Shown: positions 1 through 8,641 of the stretch, in pieces | Position numbering within the stretch: the stretch's first letter is position 1 | Layout: each line of letters opens with the position of its first letter | Assembly: GCA_014239685.1 (NCBI GenBank) | Contig: JAAZYK010000005.1 | Span: 1 to 37,016, forward strand | Source: Dehalococcoidia bacterium | GTDB taxonomy: Bacteria > Chloroflexota > Dehalococcoidia > Lucifugimonadales > Lucifugimonadaceae | Reading direction: 5' to 3' | DNA: 37,016 bases | Notes under the pieces: generated by a model | What the model was told of the DNA's origin: nothing | What the model saw: only the letters and a program-made list of their open reading frames with translations | Database searches by the model: none | Translations under genes and position numbers: made by a program

Positions 1-573
1 GTGTCCGCTCCTGCAAGCAGACATCCACGGCTGGACGATGGGACTGCCGTGCCGCCGGAAGAGCTCGGCCCGATCTTCGACCGAATCCCGGGCGCGCACG
101 TCCCGGACCGTTACGCCCTGCCGCGCCGACTAGACTTCGGCGCCGACCCGGATCTGAACCAGACTCATACGCTTCCGGCAATTCCGGGCAAAGCATTTGG
201 GTCTCTGGTCTCCGCAGTGGACGCAGATGGCAACGAGATCGCCGGAATTCGAATGCCCGATATCACGGTTCCGCTAGCTACGCACACCGGCTGGAACCTA
301 CGCCATCCCGACAACGGTGGTGAACGCCAGCTATTCGTCTTTATGGGCGCAACCATTCCGTTCGCTGCAACACGTGCAGACCGAGAAGCGACAGGTGATC
401 CTCGCCCTTCAATCGAAGAACGCTACCCATCACGCGACGCATACCTGTCGCAAATCCGTGCCGCCGCCACGGCTGTAGCAAATGAAGGCTACGTCCTAAC
501 CGAAGACATAGAGGCTCTGGTCAACCACGCCGGGGATCGCTGGGACTACTACACGAACGCTCATACCGGTTAA
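1..573 (+). CDS. Alpha/beta hydrolase domain protein (Abhydrolase_10 type), C-terminal part only
   Basis: Only the last 190 or so residues are present; the reading frame is already open at base 1, so the GTG there is probably an internal valine codon. The stretch matches the C-terminal third of the next gene along its whole length, with roughly half the residues identical by eye. Shared blocks include ASRHPR, DDGTAVP, KxFGSLVSAVD, GNEIAG, TGWxLRHP and SIEERY. The catalytic serine and histidine of this family lie upstream, outside the window. Together the two genes form a tandem paralogous pair of putative esterases of unknown substrate. The frame ends with TAA at 571-573, followed by a short GAGATATCTC palindrome. 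Confidence 0.85.
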   Translation: MSAPASRHPRLDDGTAVPPEELGPIFDRIPGAHVPDRYALPRRLDFGADPDLNQTHTLPAIPGKAFGSLVSAVDADGNEIAGIRMPDITVPLATHTGWNLRHPDNGGERQLFVFMGATIPFAATRADREATGDPRPSIEERYPSRDAYLSQIRAAATAVANEGYVLTEDIEALVNHAGDRWDYYTNAHTG

Positions 574-794
574 GGGAGATATCTCAGCCAAGTGCCGATA
601 CGGTTCAGGTGGATCGACATCTATGTCGGTAGGCGGAGATTACGAAGTGACCACCGGCACTCCAGTCTCATCAAGTATCGGGGTCTCCTCTCGCACCAGA
701 TAACGCTTAGTACTTGAATGATCCGTTTAGGCGTACTCTGTGGTCGAAAATCGCAGCCATTGTGTAACACCCGATACGTCATAAGGAACGCTAG

Positions 795-2786
795 ATGCCG
801 GTAAATCGTTTCGATGTCAATTTCAGTCGTCTCATTGCCGATGGAAAGTCGTGGGGAGATGTCGGTCCGTATGAAGAGCTACGCGGCACACTTCACTTCG
901 ATATCGACCCCGAACACTCAGCCAACGAGCGCATTACAGACGTAAAGATGGCCCCACGTAATGCAGATGGACGGGTTGAGTTCTCGGCGGATTTGTCGAT
1001 CATCCTGCCGGTGGACCGAAGTAAGGCCAGAGGCAAAATGGTCCTAGACGTGGTGAATCGCGGTAATCGGGTCGCTCTCCCCAATTTCAACCGGGCTACA
1101 CGTCCAAGCATCAACGCTGACACGCCGATCGATGTTGAGGTCGATCCGGGAGACGGCTACCTTATGCGACACGGCTATGTGGTCGTGGCATGTGGTTGGC
1201 AGAAAGACGCGCCACCCTACCCGGCCCTCATAACACTGGACAGTCCTGACGGCGTCGACCCGGACGGAAACCCGATCACCGGAAAGATCTACTCCCAACT
1301 CCAGTCGCCCGTCGACACCCACAACTTCCTTCTTTCGGACAAAGGCCATCGCGCATACCCGGCAGCAGACATGGACGAACCCCGAGCATCGATGGAAGTT
1401 CGGGACGAACCGGACGGAGACCCACAGCCAGTCGAGCGGTCAGACTGGCGATTCGGACGGATCGACGAGGACGGGAACTACGTCGCCGATCCCGACTACA
1501 TTTGCTCCGAGACTATGTTCCAAAAGGGCCGTCTGTACCAGGTTATTTACAACACTGTCGGTGCACGAGTGCTCGGTCTAAGCTTCGCCGCCCTCCGGGA
1601 TGTCACATCTTGGATCAAGCACGGGACACCCACTCTGGAGTCCCCCGTTCCCGGTGTAAAGCATGCTTACGCGTATGGGCGTTCCCAGACCGGGCGCTAC
1701 CTCCGGACATACGTCTACAACGATTTGAATCTAGACGAAAATGGGCGTGAAGCACTGGACGGCGTTATCGCCAACGTGGCCGGAGGCATGCGAGGTGAGT
1801 TCAACCAACGATTTGGCCAGAACTCCAAAGACCGCAACAACATGCTGACCCAGCTCTTCCCGTTTGCCAGCTCCCAGACAATCGACCCGGAGACGGAAGA
1901 AATCGGTTCGCTCCACACTCGGCTAGACGAGCGTCGCAGCAACATCAAGGTGTTCTACACGAACTCGTCCGCCGAATACCACCGAGGCGACGCGTCACTA
2001 TTGCACACCGACCCGGATGGAATGCAGGACGTTGATCCGGGACCAAACACCCGGATTTACCACTTCACTGGCACGGAGCACGGCCTCGGTATGTGGCCGC
2101 CTACAGACATCGCCGCCGCAGGGGAGGAAGGTCAGGACCGATCCCAGAACCTTCGGAACATCATCGACTATGGACCCTTGCTGCGTGCGTGCCTTGCCAA
2201 CATGGACGCATGGGTTGTGCATGGTGTCGAGCCACCGGCTAGCAGGCATCCTCGAATAGACGACGGCACAGCAGTTCCGACTGGGCAGCCAGCCACCGTA
2301 TTCAACAAGCTCCCGGGCGCCAACTATCCTAGGCATCACGCCGATCCAAAGCGACGCGACTTTGGGCTAATGGAGGCACGAGAACAGGTGACAACATTCC
2401 CTCCGCGCGAGGGCAAAGTTTTCGGATCTCTCGTGTCTGCCGTGGACATCGACGGGAACGAGATCGCCGGGGTGAAACTCCCTGAGGTCGCCGTACCTAT
2501 AGCTGCAACGACCGGCTGGACGCTTCGGCATCCCACAGTCGGCGGCGAGACTCAACTGCTGGTCTTTGCCGGCGGAACCGTCCCTTTTGCGCCTACCCAG
2601 GCACAACGTGAGTTGGTTGGCGACCCTCGTTTATCTATTGAGGAGCGGTACGCATCGAAGGACGTATACCTGGAGCGGGTGAGGGCCGCGGGCGAGGCGC
2701 TGGCGGCAGAGCGGTACCTCATCGAAGAGGATATCGAGGTGTCGGTATCGCAGGCATCAAAGTTCTGGGACTGGTTCGCTGACTAA
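795..2786 (+). CDS. Alpha/beta hydrolase domain-containing protein (Abhydrolase_10 family)
   Basis: A 663-residue putative serine hydrolase. The nucleophile elbow is GRSQTG with Ser297, and a candidate catalytic histidine is His429 in a TEHGLGMWPP block; this arrangement is typical of the large Abhydrolase_10 family, whose substrates are mostly unknown. No signal peptide or membrane segment is evident, so a cytoplasmic location is likely. The ATG start has GGAACG nearby as a weak ribosome-binding site. Its C-terminal region is paralogous to the truncated gene ending at 573. An FAD oxidoreductase and an RraA-like gene follow on the same strand after gaps of 260 and 63 bases, so a loose catabolic group is possible but not shown. 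Confidence 0.88.
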   Translation: MPVNRFDVNFSRLIADGKSWGDVGPYEELRGTLHFDIDPEHSANERITDVKMAPRNADGRVEFSADLSIILPVDRSKARGKMVLDVVNRGNRVALPNFNRATRPSINADTPIDVEVDPGDGYLMRHGYVVVACGWQKDAPPYPALITLDSPDGVDPDGNPITGKIYSQLQSPVDTHNFLLSDKGHRAYPAADMDEPRASMEVRDEPDGDPQPVERSDWRFGRIDEDGNYVADPDYICSETMFQKGRLYQVIYNTVGARVLGLSFAALRDVTSWIKHGTPTLESPVPGVKHAYAYGRSQTGRYLRTYVYNDLNLDENGREALDGVIANVAGGMRGEFNQRFGQNSKDRNNMLTQLFPFASSQTIDPETEEIGSLHTRLDERRSNIKVFYTNSSAEYHRGDASLLHTDPDGMQDVDPGPNTRIYHFTGTEHGLGMWPPTDIAAAGEEGQDRSQNLRNIIDYGPLLRACLANMDAWVVHGVEPPASRHPRIDDGTAVPTGQPATVFNKLPGANYPRHHADPKRRDFGLMEAREQVTTFPPREGKVFGSLVSAVDIDGNEIAGVKLPEVAVPIAATTGWTLRHPTVGGETQLLVFAGGTVPFAPTQAQRELVGDPRLSIEERYASKDVYLERVRAAGEALAAERYLIEEDIEVSVSQASKFWDWFAD

Positions 2787-3046
2787 CATCCTTTGCAATG
2801 GTGTGACCGGCAGGGATAAGCATGTTGGCCACCATCCCACGCGCCCAGTGGCTTGAATAGCCCAACCACAGCCCAATCGGCAACCCTACATCTGATGAAA
2901 TACCGGATCAAAACATGCTGTTGGTGGGTCTTATTGCCAAATCGACTTAGGATACCCACAGCTTCTAAGGGAGTCCTATCGCCATTCGCCGTGCTCCAGC
3001 AACGGTCCATTGCAAGAAGCGTTAATCAACGTTGGATGGAATTGGC

Positions 3047-4195
3047 ATGACAACAACGGATTCGGCGGACGTCCTCATCGTTGGCGGTGGGATCATCGGA
3101 TGCCTGACCGCGTACTACCTTTCGCAACGCGGGCTTAGTGCAATCGTGATCGAGGCAGACGGCATTGCCAGCGGTGCATCCGGCACATCGGCCGGCTGGC
3201 TCACGCCTTACTCCCACAAGAACGATCGCGCTATGCTTGCCTTATCCCCGACTACATTGCGCCTGCACGCCGAACTCGCCGAAACTCTACCGGCACTCAC
3301 AGGCATCGACCACGGCTACCAACCCGCCCCCTACTTGCGCTGCGCCATCACGGAAGACGGCGTTGCAGAGTTGCTAGCTTTCCAATCTCAACGCGCCTCT
3401 GAAAGCGTGGTAATGGAATGGCTGTCGGGCGAAGAGGCGCGTGCCATGAGCCCGTGGATAACGGCAAATATCATCGGCGCGCTGAGGAGCGACAACGAGC
3501 CAACAGTGGATTCCTACCGCCTCACAATGTCTGCGTTTCAGGCCGCTGAGATGGGCGGTGCGCGCATGATTTTTGGAAGAGTGGTCGGGCTAATCAGTCC
3601 CGGCGATGGGGTCGCTACCGGGGTACGGATGGAAAACGGATCAGAAGCCCACGGGGATGCGGTTGTCCTAGCGATGGGCCCATGGTCTGGTGCAGCTGCG
3701 AAGTGGCTGGATCACCCGGTGCCGGTAACACCGCAAAGAGGCGAATTAGTGTACCTAGCTGCGCCCGGGGAAGGCGATGGCCCTGAGCTAGATATCGGGT
3801 TGAACCTCGTCGAGGACGGCAGTTCTATCCTTCGGAAGCGACTGAGCGACACCATAGTGGGCGTATCGAAAGAGTACGTCGGTTTCGACAGGTCAACTAC
3901 GATCGGAGCACGTGATGAGTTGCTGATCAACGCCGCTCGATTGTCGAGACGCGTTGAGATGGCGAGCATCTCTGGCCAGACGGCCTGCCTAAGACCTATC
4001 TCGGCGGATGGTCGAGCATACGTGGGACTCGTCCCCGGTTGGGACGCGGTCTACCTGGCGACCGGGCACTCCGGTGAAGGTATCCACTACGGCCCGGTAA
4101 CCGCTGACGCAATCGCCGGACTAATCTCCGACGGCATATGTGAGCACGACATAGCGCCCCTGAGTCCGACGCGAACGAGCACTACGAACGTATAA
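3047..4195 (+). CDS. FAD-dependent oxidoreductase, DAO family (glycine/D-amino-acid oxidase-like)
   Basis: A 382-residue flavoenzyme. It has an N-terminal Rossmann dinucleotide motif (GGGIIG at residues 13-18) followed by an acidic E-A-D end of the second strand. The C-terminal block ATGHSGEGIHYGP is typical of the DAO/ThiO/DadA group. Such enzymes oxidise the C-N bond of amino acids or secondary amines; the substrate cannot be told from sequence alone. I chose ATG 3047 because a GGATGGA sequence lies 7 bases upstream and the flavin motif then starts at the normal distance; an in-frame TTG at 3032 would add five residues. The RraA-like gene follows 63 bases downstream on the same strand. Confidence 0.87.
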   Translation: MTTTDSADVLIVGGGIIGCLTAYYLSQRGLSAIVIEADGIASGASGTSAGWLTPYSHKNDRAMLALSPTTLRLHAELAETLPALTGIDHGYQPAPYLRCAITEDGVAELLAFQSQRASESVVMEWLSGEEARAMSPWITANIIGALRSDNEPTVDSYRLTMSAFQAAEMGGARMIFGRVVGLISPGDGVATGVRMENGSEAHGDAVVLAMGPWSGAAAKWLDHPVPVTPQRGELVYLAAPGEGDGPELDIGLNLVEDGSSILRKRLSDTIVGVSKEYVGFDRSTTIGARDELLINAARLSRRVEMASISGQTACLRPISADGRAYVGLVPGWDAVYLATGHSGEGIHYGPVTADAIAGLISDGICEHDIAPLSPTRTSTTNV

Positions 4196-4258
4196 TTTCG
4201 CCCTCCGGCGCGCCGCAACACACCAAAATTCCACCACCCGAAAACCTGAGGAGCCAGC

Positions 4259-4999
4259 ATGGCTAACCATCCTCCCACTCCTGCCCACACACTGACCCAG
4301 GACCTGATCGACGGCCTTATGGCTATCAACTCTACCGCCGTCCTAGACGTGCTCGCCAAAAACGGTTTCGCCCCTAACTACATGTACATGCCGAACATCA
4401 GAAACCTAACCCCGGGACGGCGACTTGTCGGCCGAGCAGTAACAGTGCGATTTGTTCCGTTCCGGACGGATGTTGAGGCCAAAAAGCCTGCGGGCGAGAA
4501 CTCTCCGGAGTACGCCGCGTTTGAGGCAGCCGAAACGGGCGACGTGATCGTTATGGAGTCGATGCGGGACAAGCGTATGTCTATCGGTGGCGACGTGAAG
4601 TTTCTGCGGCTGAAGCAGCGTGGGGTCGCAGGGCTGATATGCGACGGGGGCGTCCGGGACATGCACGTGGTCAAGGATTACGGACCTGCATTTTTTGGGT
4701 TAGATCAGACATCGAACCTCGGAACTACATTCGGGTTTCCGTTTGAGACCAACGGCACGGTGGCGGTCGATGGCGTACTAGTACAGCCGGGTGACTACCT
4801 ACATGCAGACGATGATGGTGTGGTAGTAATCCCGAGAGAGGTGGCAGCCGATATTGCCAAAAAGGCCATCGAGTACGACGAGCTTGAGGAGTGGATACGC
4901 GCCCGGCTAGATGCCGAAGGTTTGTCCCCAGGTAAGTACTACCCTCCCGACGAGAAGACCACAGTCGAGTTCAGGAAGTGGAAGGCCCAGCAGGGGTGA
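4259..4999 (+). CDS. RraA family protein (HMG/CHA aldolase-like)
   Basis: A 246-residue protein of the RraA / class II 4-hydroxy-4-methyl-2-oxoglutarate aldolase fold. Diagnostic features are the loop at G110-G111-D112 and the D-G-G-V-R-D block at residues 129-134, which holds the Arg and Asp used for pyruvate and divalent-metal binding in aldolase members. A D-D-D-G-V-V-V-I-P block follows near the C-terminus. Many such genes are named regulator of RNase E or demethylmenaquinone methyltransferase by old transfer; with the R-D pair intact, an aldolase or oxaloacetate decarboxylase role is more likely. The start is well supported by GAGGAG five bases upstream of the ATG. It sits downstream of the FAD oxidase and converges with the solute-binding protein gene. 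Confidence 0.88.
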   Translation: MANHPPTPAHTLTQDLIDGLMAINSTAVLDVLAKNGFAPNYMYMPNIRNLTPGRRLVGRAVTVRFVPFRTDVEAKKPAGENSPEYAAFEAAETGDVIVMESMRDKRMSIGGDVKFLRLKQRGVAGLICDGGVRDMHVVKDYGPAFFGLDQTSNLGTTFGFPFETNGTVAVDGVLVQPGDYLHADDDGVVVIPREVAADIAKKAIEYDELEEWIRARLDAEGLSPGKYYPPDEKTTVEFRKWKAQQG

Positions 5000-5003
5000 C
5001 CAG

Positions 5004-5025
5004 ACACCATGTATCTACATAGTGT
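5004..5025. terminator. Hairpin between convergent genes
   Basis: Arms ACAC/GTGT and ATGTA/TACAT form an almost continuous stem with one C-A mismatch and a tiny loop, just after the stop of the RraA-like gene and before the convergent lipoprotein gene. No T-run follows, so it is a weak candidate terminator. Confidence 0.3.
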
Positions 5026-5102
5026 GGTGATTGAGAGCAACGCTCTTGTAGTTGGATAAGCTAGCCAGATTTAAAGGCTGCATCGTACGTCCGAACTGGT
5101 CC

Positions 5103-6875
5103 CTAAATTTCCTCATGCTCGCCGAGCGTCAGTCGAGCCAACCACGCGCTCTCACCGCGCCTCGGATCGGGGTCGAATCCACCGACCCATTCTTGGGCGA
5201 TCCAGTGCGTTGTACGCGCCGCCACAGTGAAACGATGAGCGCCTTCTAGAATCCGGAACTGCGCGTCCAGTAACGTTCTCCTGCGATCCGATGGGTCCAA
5301 CTGAGTTCTCTGGAGTTCTATCAACCCATCAAGTTCGTCGGACGAAAACCCGGTGGTGTTCCACATGCCCTTCGAATAATGGACCGAAAACAAATCGTCG
5401 CTGACGCCGTCCACGGGGGCCTGAGCACCCACGAAAACCTGATAATCACCACCGATCCAGACCTCATCGGCAAATTTACGAGTGGTCACCTCACGTATCG
5501 TGCTCTCAAATCCCAATACCGCCAGCGCATCCGCGACCTTCCGGGCCTGGAGCAAATACAAATCCCCGAACTGGCCGACAGTTATCTCAATCGGCTCGGT
5601 TGGCACGACGCCAGACTCCGACGATAGTTCGGACGCCCGGTCCACGTCGGCAAATCCGGTGCGCATTGCGGCTTCGCTAAGTAACCATGACGAGCGGGGC
5701 GTTGGAATCCCGAGAGTTACAACACCCTCTCCACCCCACACCTCCTCAAGATCACTCCATGGGTCTAGCGCCCTGAACACGGCTTGCCTGAATAGCTGCG
5801 AGGTGAATGGAGATTTGTCCGTATTAAGAGCTATCTCAGCTCCAGTTCCAAAGTTACTGATCGATTTTGATGTAATGCCCGGCAGATTCTTCAGAACCTT
5901 TGCTGTTTCTTCACCGGAAGCGTCAACGAAATCCAACAATCCGACCCGAAAAGCGGCATTTCTTGTACTGGCCTGTGGAATGTACGAAATCTGTAGGCCG
6001 TCAATATCTGGAGTGCCGGATTCGAAATAATCAGGATTTCGGTCATACGCGGCGGTCTGCGATGTCGTGTCTATCCAGATCCATGGCCCACTGCCGATGT
6101 TTGGGCCGCGAAGCAGATCACCGTGGATCGCCACTATTTCCGGTGCAACAATCCGCGTCCGGCCGTCCGCAAGGTTCAGTAGAAGATCAGCGTCAAGGCC
6201 ACTGGACACGAACTCTAAATCTAGAGTCCGATCATCGACCGTCGTGATCGCACCGATCCCGGTCAGTAAATCACCGTTGGGGTTTCCCGGGCCACGCTGC
6301 CGCTCCAGGCTGAACGCCACGTCAGATGCCACCAATCGGCGTCCGTTCAACGGGGCGATGTTCTGCCACATCACGTCAGAACGGAGCGTAATCCGCAACT
6401 TCTCGGAATCAACGAACTCCCAGCTCTGACAGATTTCACACTCCACAAGGCTTGCAGAGTCGGCGTCAGCATTCCTGAGTAGTCTGCTGTAGATCAGCCC
6501 GATCCCCCATGTGGAAAGCGCCGGCGACACCTCGCGATGGATATCAAAATGCGGCCCAGACTCCGGAACCGAAAACCGGAGGAATCCGCCGCCTATATCT
6601 GTCGGAGGAAGGATCGAGGTTACTCCGACCGAAGGAGAAGCCGTCGCGACTGGGGACGAAATCACCTCGCCGACCGGGGTCGCGACAGTTGTTTCCGAAG
6701 AGTCCGGGGTGGGCGTGGCGATCACAACGTTAGCAATCGCGTCTTCGGCGCCTGGCAACTCGCCAGAAGAGCTACAGGACACTGTCAGCAACAAGAACAG
6801 CAGTGCAATTAATAATGCGGGCGCGCTCGGCCCATGCCAAAGGGGGCCGGTACGTAAATCTGTAGTTAATGGCAA
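5103..6875 (-). CDS. ABC transporter substrate-binding lipoprotein, family 5 (peptide/oligopeptide type)
   Basis: A 590-residue extracellular solute-binding protein. The N-terminus has a hydrophobic segment ending in a lipobox, L-T-V-S-C with Cys34, so the mature protein is expected to be lipid-anchored outside the membrane. A Ser/Thr/Pro-rich linker of about 50 residues precedes the SBP_bac_5 domain, which has the usual stretches for opening the family (W-x-F-V-D-S-E-K-L-R-I-T-L-R near residue 155, then a DVAFSLER block). Family members deliver di/oligopeptides, nickel or sugars to an ABC permease. No permease or ATPase gene is adjacent, so it is an orphan here. The start is TTG at 6875, the only usable initiation codon before the signal sequence; no strong ribosome-binding site is seen. 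Confidence 0.87.
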   Translation of the reverse strand: MPLTTDLRTGPLWHGPSAPALLIALLFLLLTVSCSSSGELPGAEDAIANVVIATPTPDSSETTVATPVGEVISSPVATASPSVGVTSILPPTDIGGGFLRFSVPESGPHFDIHREVSPALSTWGIGLIYSRLLRNADADSASLVECEICQSWEFVDSEKLRITLRSDVMWQNIAPLNGRRLVASDVAFSLERQRGPGNPNGDLLTGIGAITTVDDRTLDLEFVSSGLDADLLLNLADGRTRIVAPEIVAIHGDLLRGPNIGSGPWIWIDTTSQTAAYDRNPDYFESGTPDIDGLQISYIPQASTRNAAFRVGLLDFVDASGEETAKVLKNLPGITSKSISNFGTGAEIALNTDKSPFTSQLFRQAVFRALDPWSDLEEVWGGEGVVTLGIPTPRSSWLLSEAAMRTGFADVDRASELSSESGVVPTEPIEITVGQFGDLYLLQARKVADALAVLGFESTIREVTTRKFADEVWIGGDYQVFVGAQAPVDGVSDDLFSVHYSKGMWNTTGFSSDELDGLIELQRTQLDPSDRRRTLLDAQFRILEGAHRFTVAARTTHWIAQEWVGGFDPDPRRGESAWLARLTLGEHEEI

Positions 6876-6887
6876 TTTATTGTGGAT

Positions 6888-6940
6888 AGGAGGCGCTACG
6901 ATTGATCGCTACCAATCAGCGTACCGGTGAGTTGCCTCCT
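6888..6940. promoter_or_regulatory. Inverted repeat in a divergent intergenic region
   Basis: Perfect 7-base arms AGGAGGC (6888-6894) and GCCTCCT (6934-6940) flank a 39-base centre that itself holds CGATTGATCG. It lies between the divergent lipoprotein and TatD genes. The plus-strand AGGAGG is not followed by a usable start codon, so it could be an operator or a leader hairpin; this is inference from symmetry only. Confidence 0.25.
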
Positions 6941-6975
6941 CAACCAGTGGGAATCTGACGCAAAACACGAGCTCT

Positions 6976-7812
6976 ATGGTTGTCCACAAAACGTGGCAGC
7001 CGGATGAGAAAGAACGGGGAAATAACTTGTTCGTCGATCTTCATACGCATATCGATCAGTACGAGCCCGACGAACTACCGGGTATGTTTGAGCGCGCACG
7101 TGCGGTTGCAGTTGGTCCAATCATCGCGGCCGGTGTAACCGTTGAAAGCACGCGCCGGTGCCTCCAGCTAGCCTCTGAGTACGAGAACGTGTTCGCCGGC
7201 GTAGGCGTCCACCCGTCTGATCTAACCTCAGATCTGGATAACTTTGCTCTTGATCAGTTACGAAACATGGCCTCTGAGAAACGGGTAGTCGTGATGAGCG
7301 AGGTCGGGCTAGATCATCAGGATCATTCACCGGACAGGTCTGTCCAGGAGCGCGCGTTCCGTGCCCAGCTCGACATCGCGCATGAGGCCAGTCTTCCGGT
7401 CGTATTCCATATGCGGTTTGCCACGGGCGACATGATTCGTGTACTTACCGAGGAACGAATATCAGAACTAGGCGGAGCGGCACACTATTTCCAGGGCAGC
7501 CGCGAAGAGGCCTACGCTGTGATCGATCTAGGTTGTTACATCTCGCTGGCAAAGCCCCTCCTACGGCTGCCGGAGTTGCAGGAAGTCGCACAGAATATTC
7601 CACTTGAGTGGATCGTACTCGAGACCGATTGCTATCCACAGCCGTTTAAGGGAAAACGGGAGAAGTGGACGGAGCCTAAGGATGTACCAATCGTCGCTGC
7701 GAAACTGGCGGAACTGAAGGGCATCAGTGTCGCCGAGGTTATGGAAGCCACGACGGCGAATGTCCTGACTATGCTCGGCTCAAGGGCTGATCGGGTTTCG
7801 GCCGCCCTGTAA
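6976..7812 (+). CDS. TatD family metal-dependent hydrolase (putative DNase)
   Basis: A TIM-barrel amidohydrolase-superfamily enzyme. Visible metal-site motifs are D-L-H-T-H (His23 and His25), G-V-G-V-H-P, S-E-V-G-L-D, V-F-H-M-R, A-A-H-Y-F and E-T-D-C-Y-P, in the order seen in TatD nucleases. TatD proteins act as Mg-dependent 3'-5' exonucleases or phosphohydrolases in the cytoplasm. I list the ATG at 6976 (278 residues), but no ribosome-binding site precedes it. A TTG at 7027 with GGGGA seven bases upstream would begin right before the first metal motif, as is usual in this family, and would give 261 residues. It is followed on the same strand by the DUF1802 gene. Confidence 0.88.
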   Translation: MVVHKTWQPDEKERGNNLFVDLHTHIDQYEPDELPGMFERARAVAVGPIIAAGVTVESTRRCLQLASEYENVFAGVGVHPSDLTSDLDNFALDQLRNMASEKRVVVMSEVGLDHQDHSPDRSVQERAFRAQLDIAHEASLPVVFHMRFATGDMIRVLTEERISELGGAAHYFQGSREEAYAVIDLGCYISLAKPLLRLPELQEVAQNIPLEWIVLETDCYPQPFKGKREKWTEPKDVPIVAAKLAELKGISVAEVMEATTANVLTMLGSRADRVSAAL

Positions 7813-7953
7813 TCAAGCGCATCCATACCAGTACGAGCGCCTATTTCGTTTTCATAAAGTGTTTTCACGTAATTCCCGCTGCGTCTCACGCCGACTCGCT
7901 CGTATAATTCCATCTGGCCCCGTAATCATCGGCGACGAAAACAAGAGGTACGA

Positions 7954-8568
7954 ATGATGCCTAACGCGTGTCAAACAGCTTTTAAAGAATGGGCCGTCAC
8001 AATAGAAGCACTTGCGCGCGGGGAGCAGATCATCATCCTCCTAAAAGGCGGTATTCAGGAGCCTAACCTGCATTTTCAGATCGAGCACGACCGCTTCCTG
8101 TTCTTCCCCGGCTATCTCCATCAGGACGCGGAATTGCTGAAAATGGATTACAGGTCATGGTTATCGAATAAGGAAGACCAGCCTGATCCGTCCGAGGTCA
8201 CATTCAGTCTTTATGCAGAGGTTACAGATGTGATCGAAATCGGGGTTACAGACTCGGGAGATCCCGAGGTAGCAGAGGCCGCGGCGGCGGTACTTGAGCC
8301 ATTTCACATCTGGGCACCTGGATTTGCCCTGAAACGCGTTCACTGGAAGCCGTTGCACCCATTGAACGCTATCTTCCTTCGCTGCTACTCAATCCAGGAT
8401 CCGGTGACCATACCGGTAACCCCGCAATACAGTGGATGCACCTCTTGGGTAGACCTCGATAGCCACGTTTCGCTGGGCGAAATAACCCCCGTAATGCAAG
8501 ACGCCGATTACGAGCAGAGGGCATCGGAAATTAAAGCCGCCCTCGCTGCGACCCACGCGACCACCTGA
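7954..8568 (+). CDS. DUF1802 family protein
   Basis: A 204-residue protein. The N-terminal signature F-K-E-W-A-V-x-I-E-A-L-x-x-G-E-Q-I-I-x-L-L-K-G-G-I, followed by a hydrophobic F-L-F-F-P-G-Y-x-H-Q block, matches what I know of DUF1802, a family of unknown function found in many bacteria and cyanobacteria. No membrane segment or signal peptide is seen. AGAGG lies five bases before the ATG at 7954; a second ATG at 7957 is equally placed. The family has no established biochemistry and the neighbours (TatD upstream, aldo/keto reductase downstream) do not point to one. Confidence 0.8.
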   Translation: MMPNACQTAFKEWAVTIEALARGEQIIILLKGGIQEPNLHFQIEHDRFLFFPGYLHQDAELLKMDYRSWLSNKEDQPDPSEVTFSLYAEVTDVIEIGVTDSGDPEVAEAAAAVLEPFHIWAPGFALKRVHWKPLHPLNAIFLRCYSIQDPVTIPVTPQYSGCTSWVDLDSHVSLGEITPVMQDADYEQRASEIKAALAATHATT

Positions 8569-8641
8569 ATCTCATTACACGCGAAGAACTACACCAAATC
8601 CCAACAGTTAGAGGCCTGAAGAGGCCAAGAAAGGCCCACCG

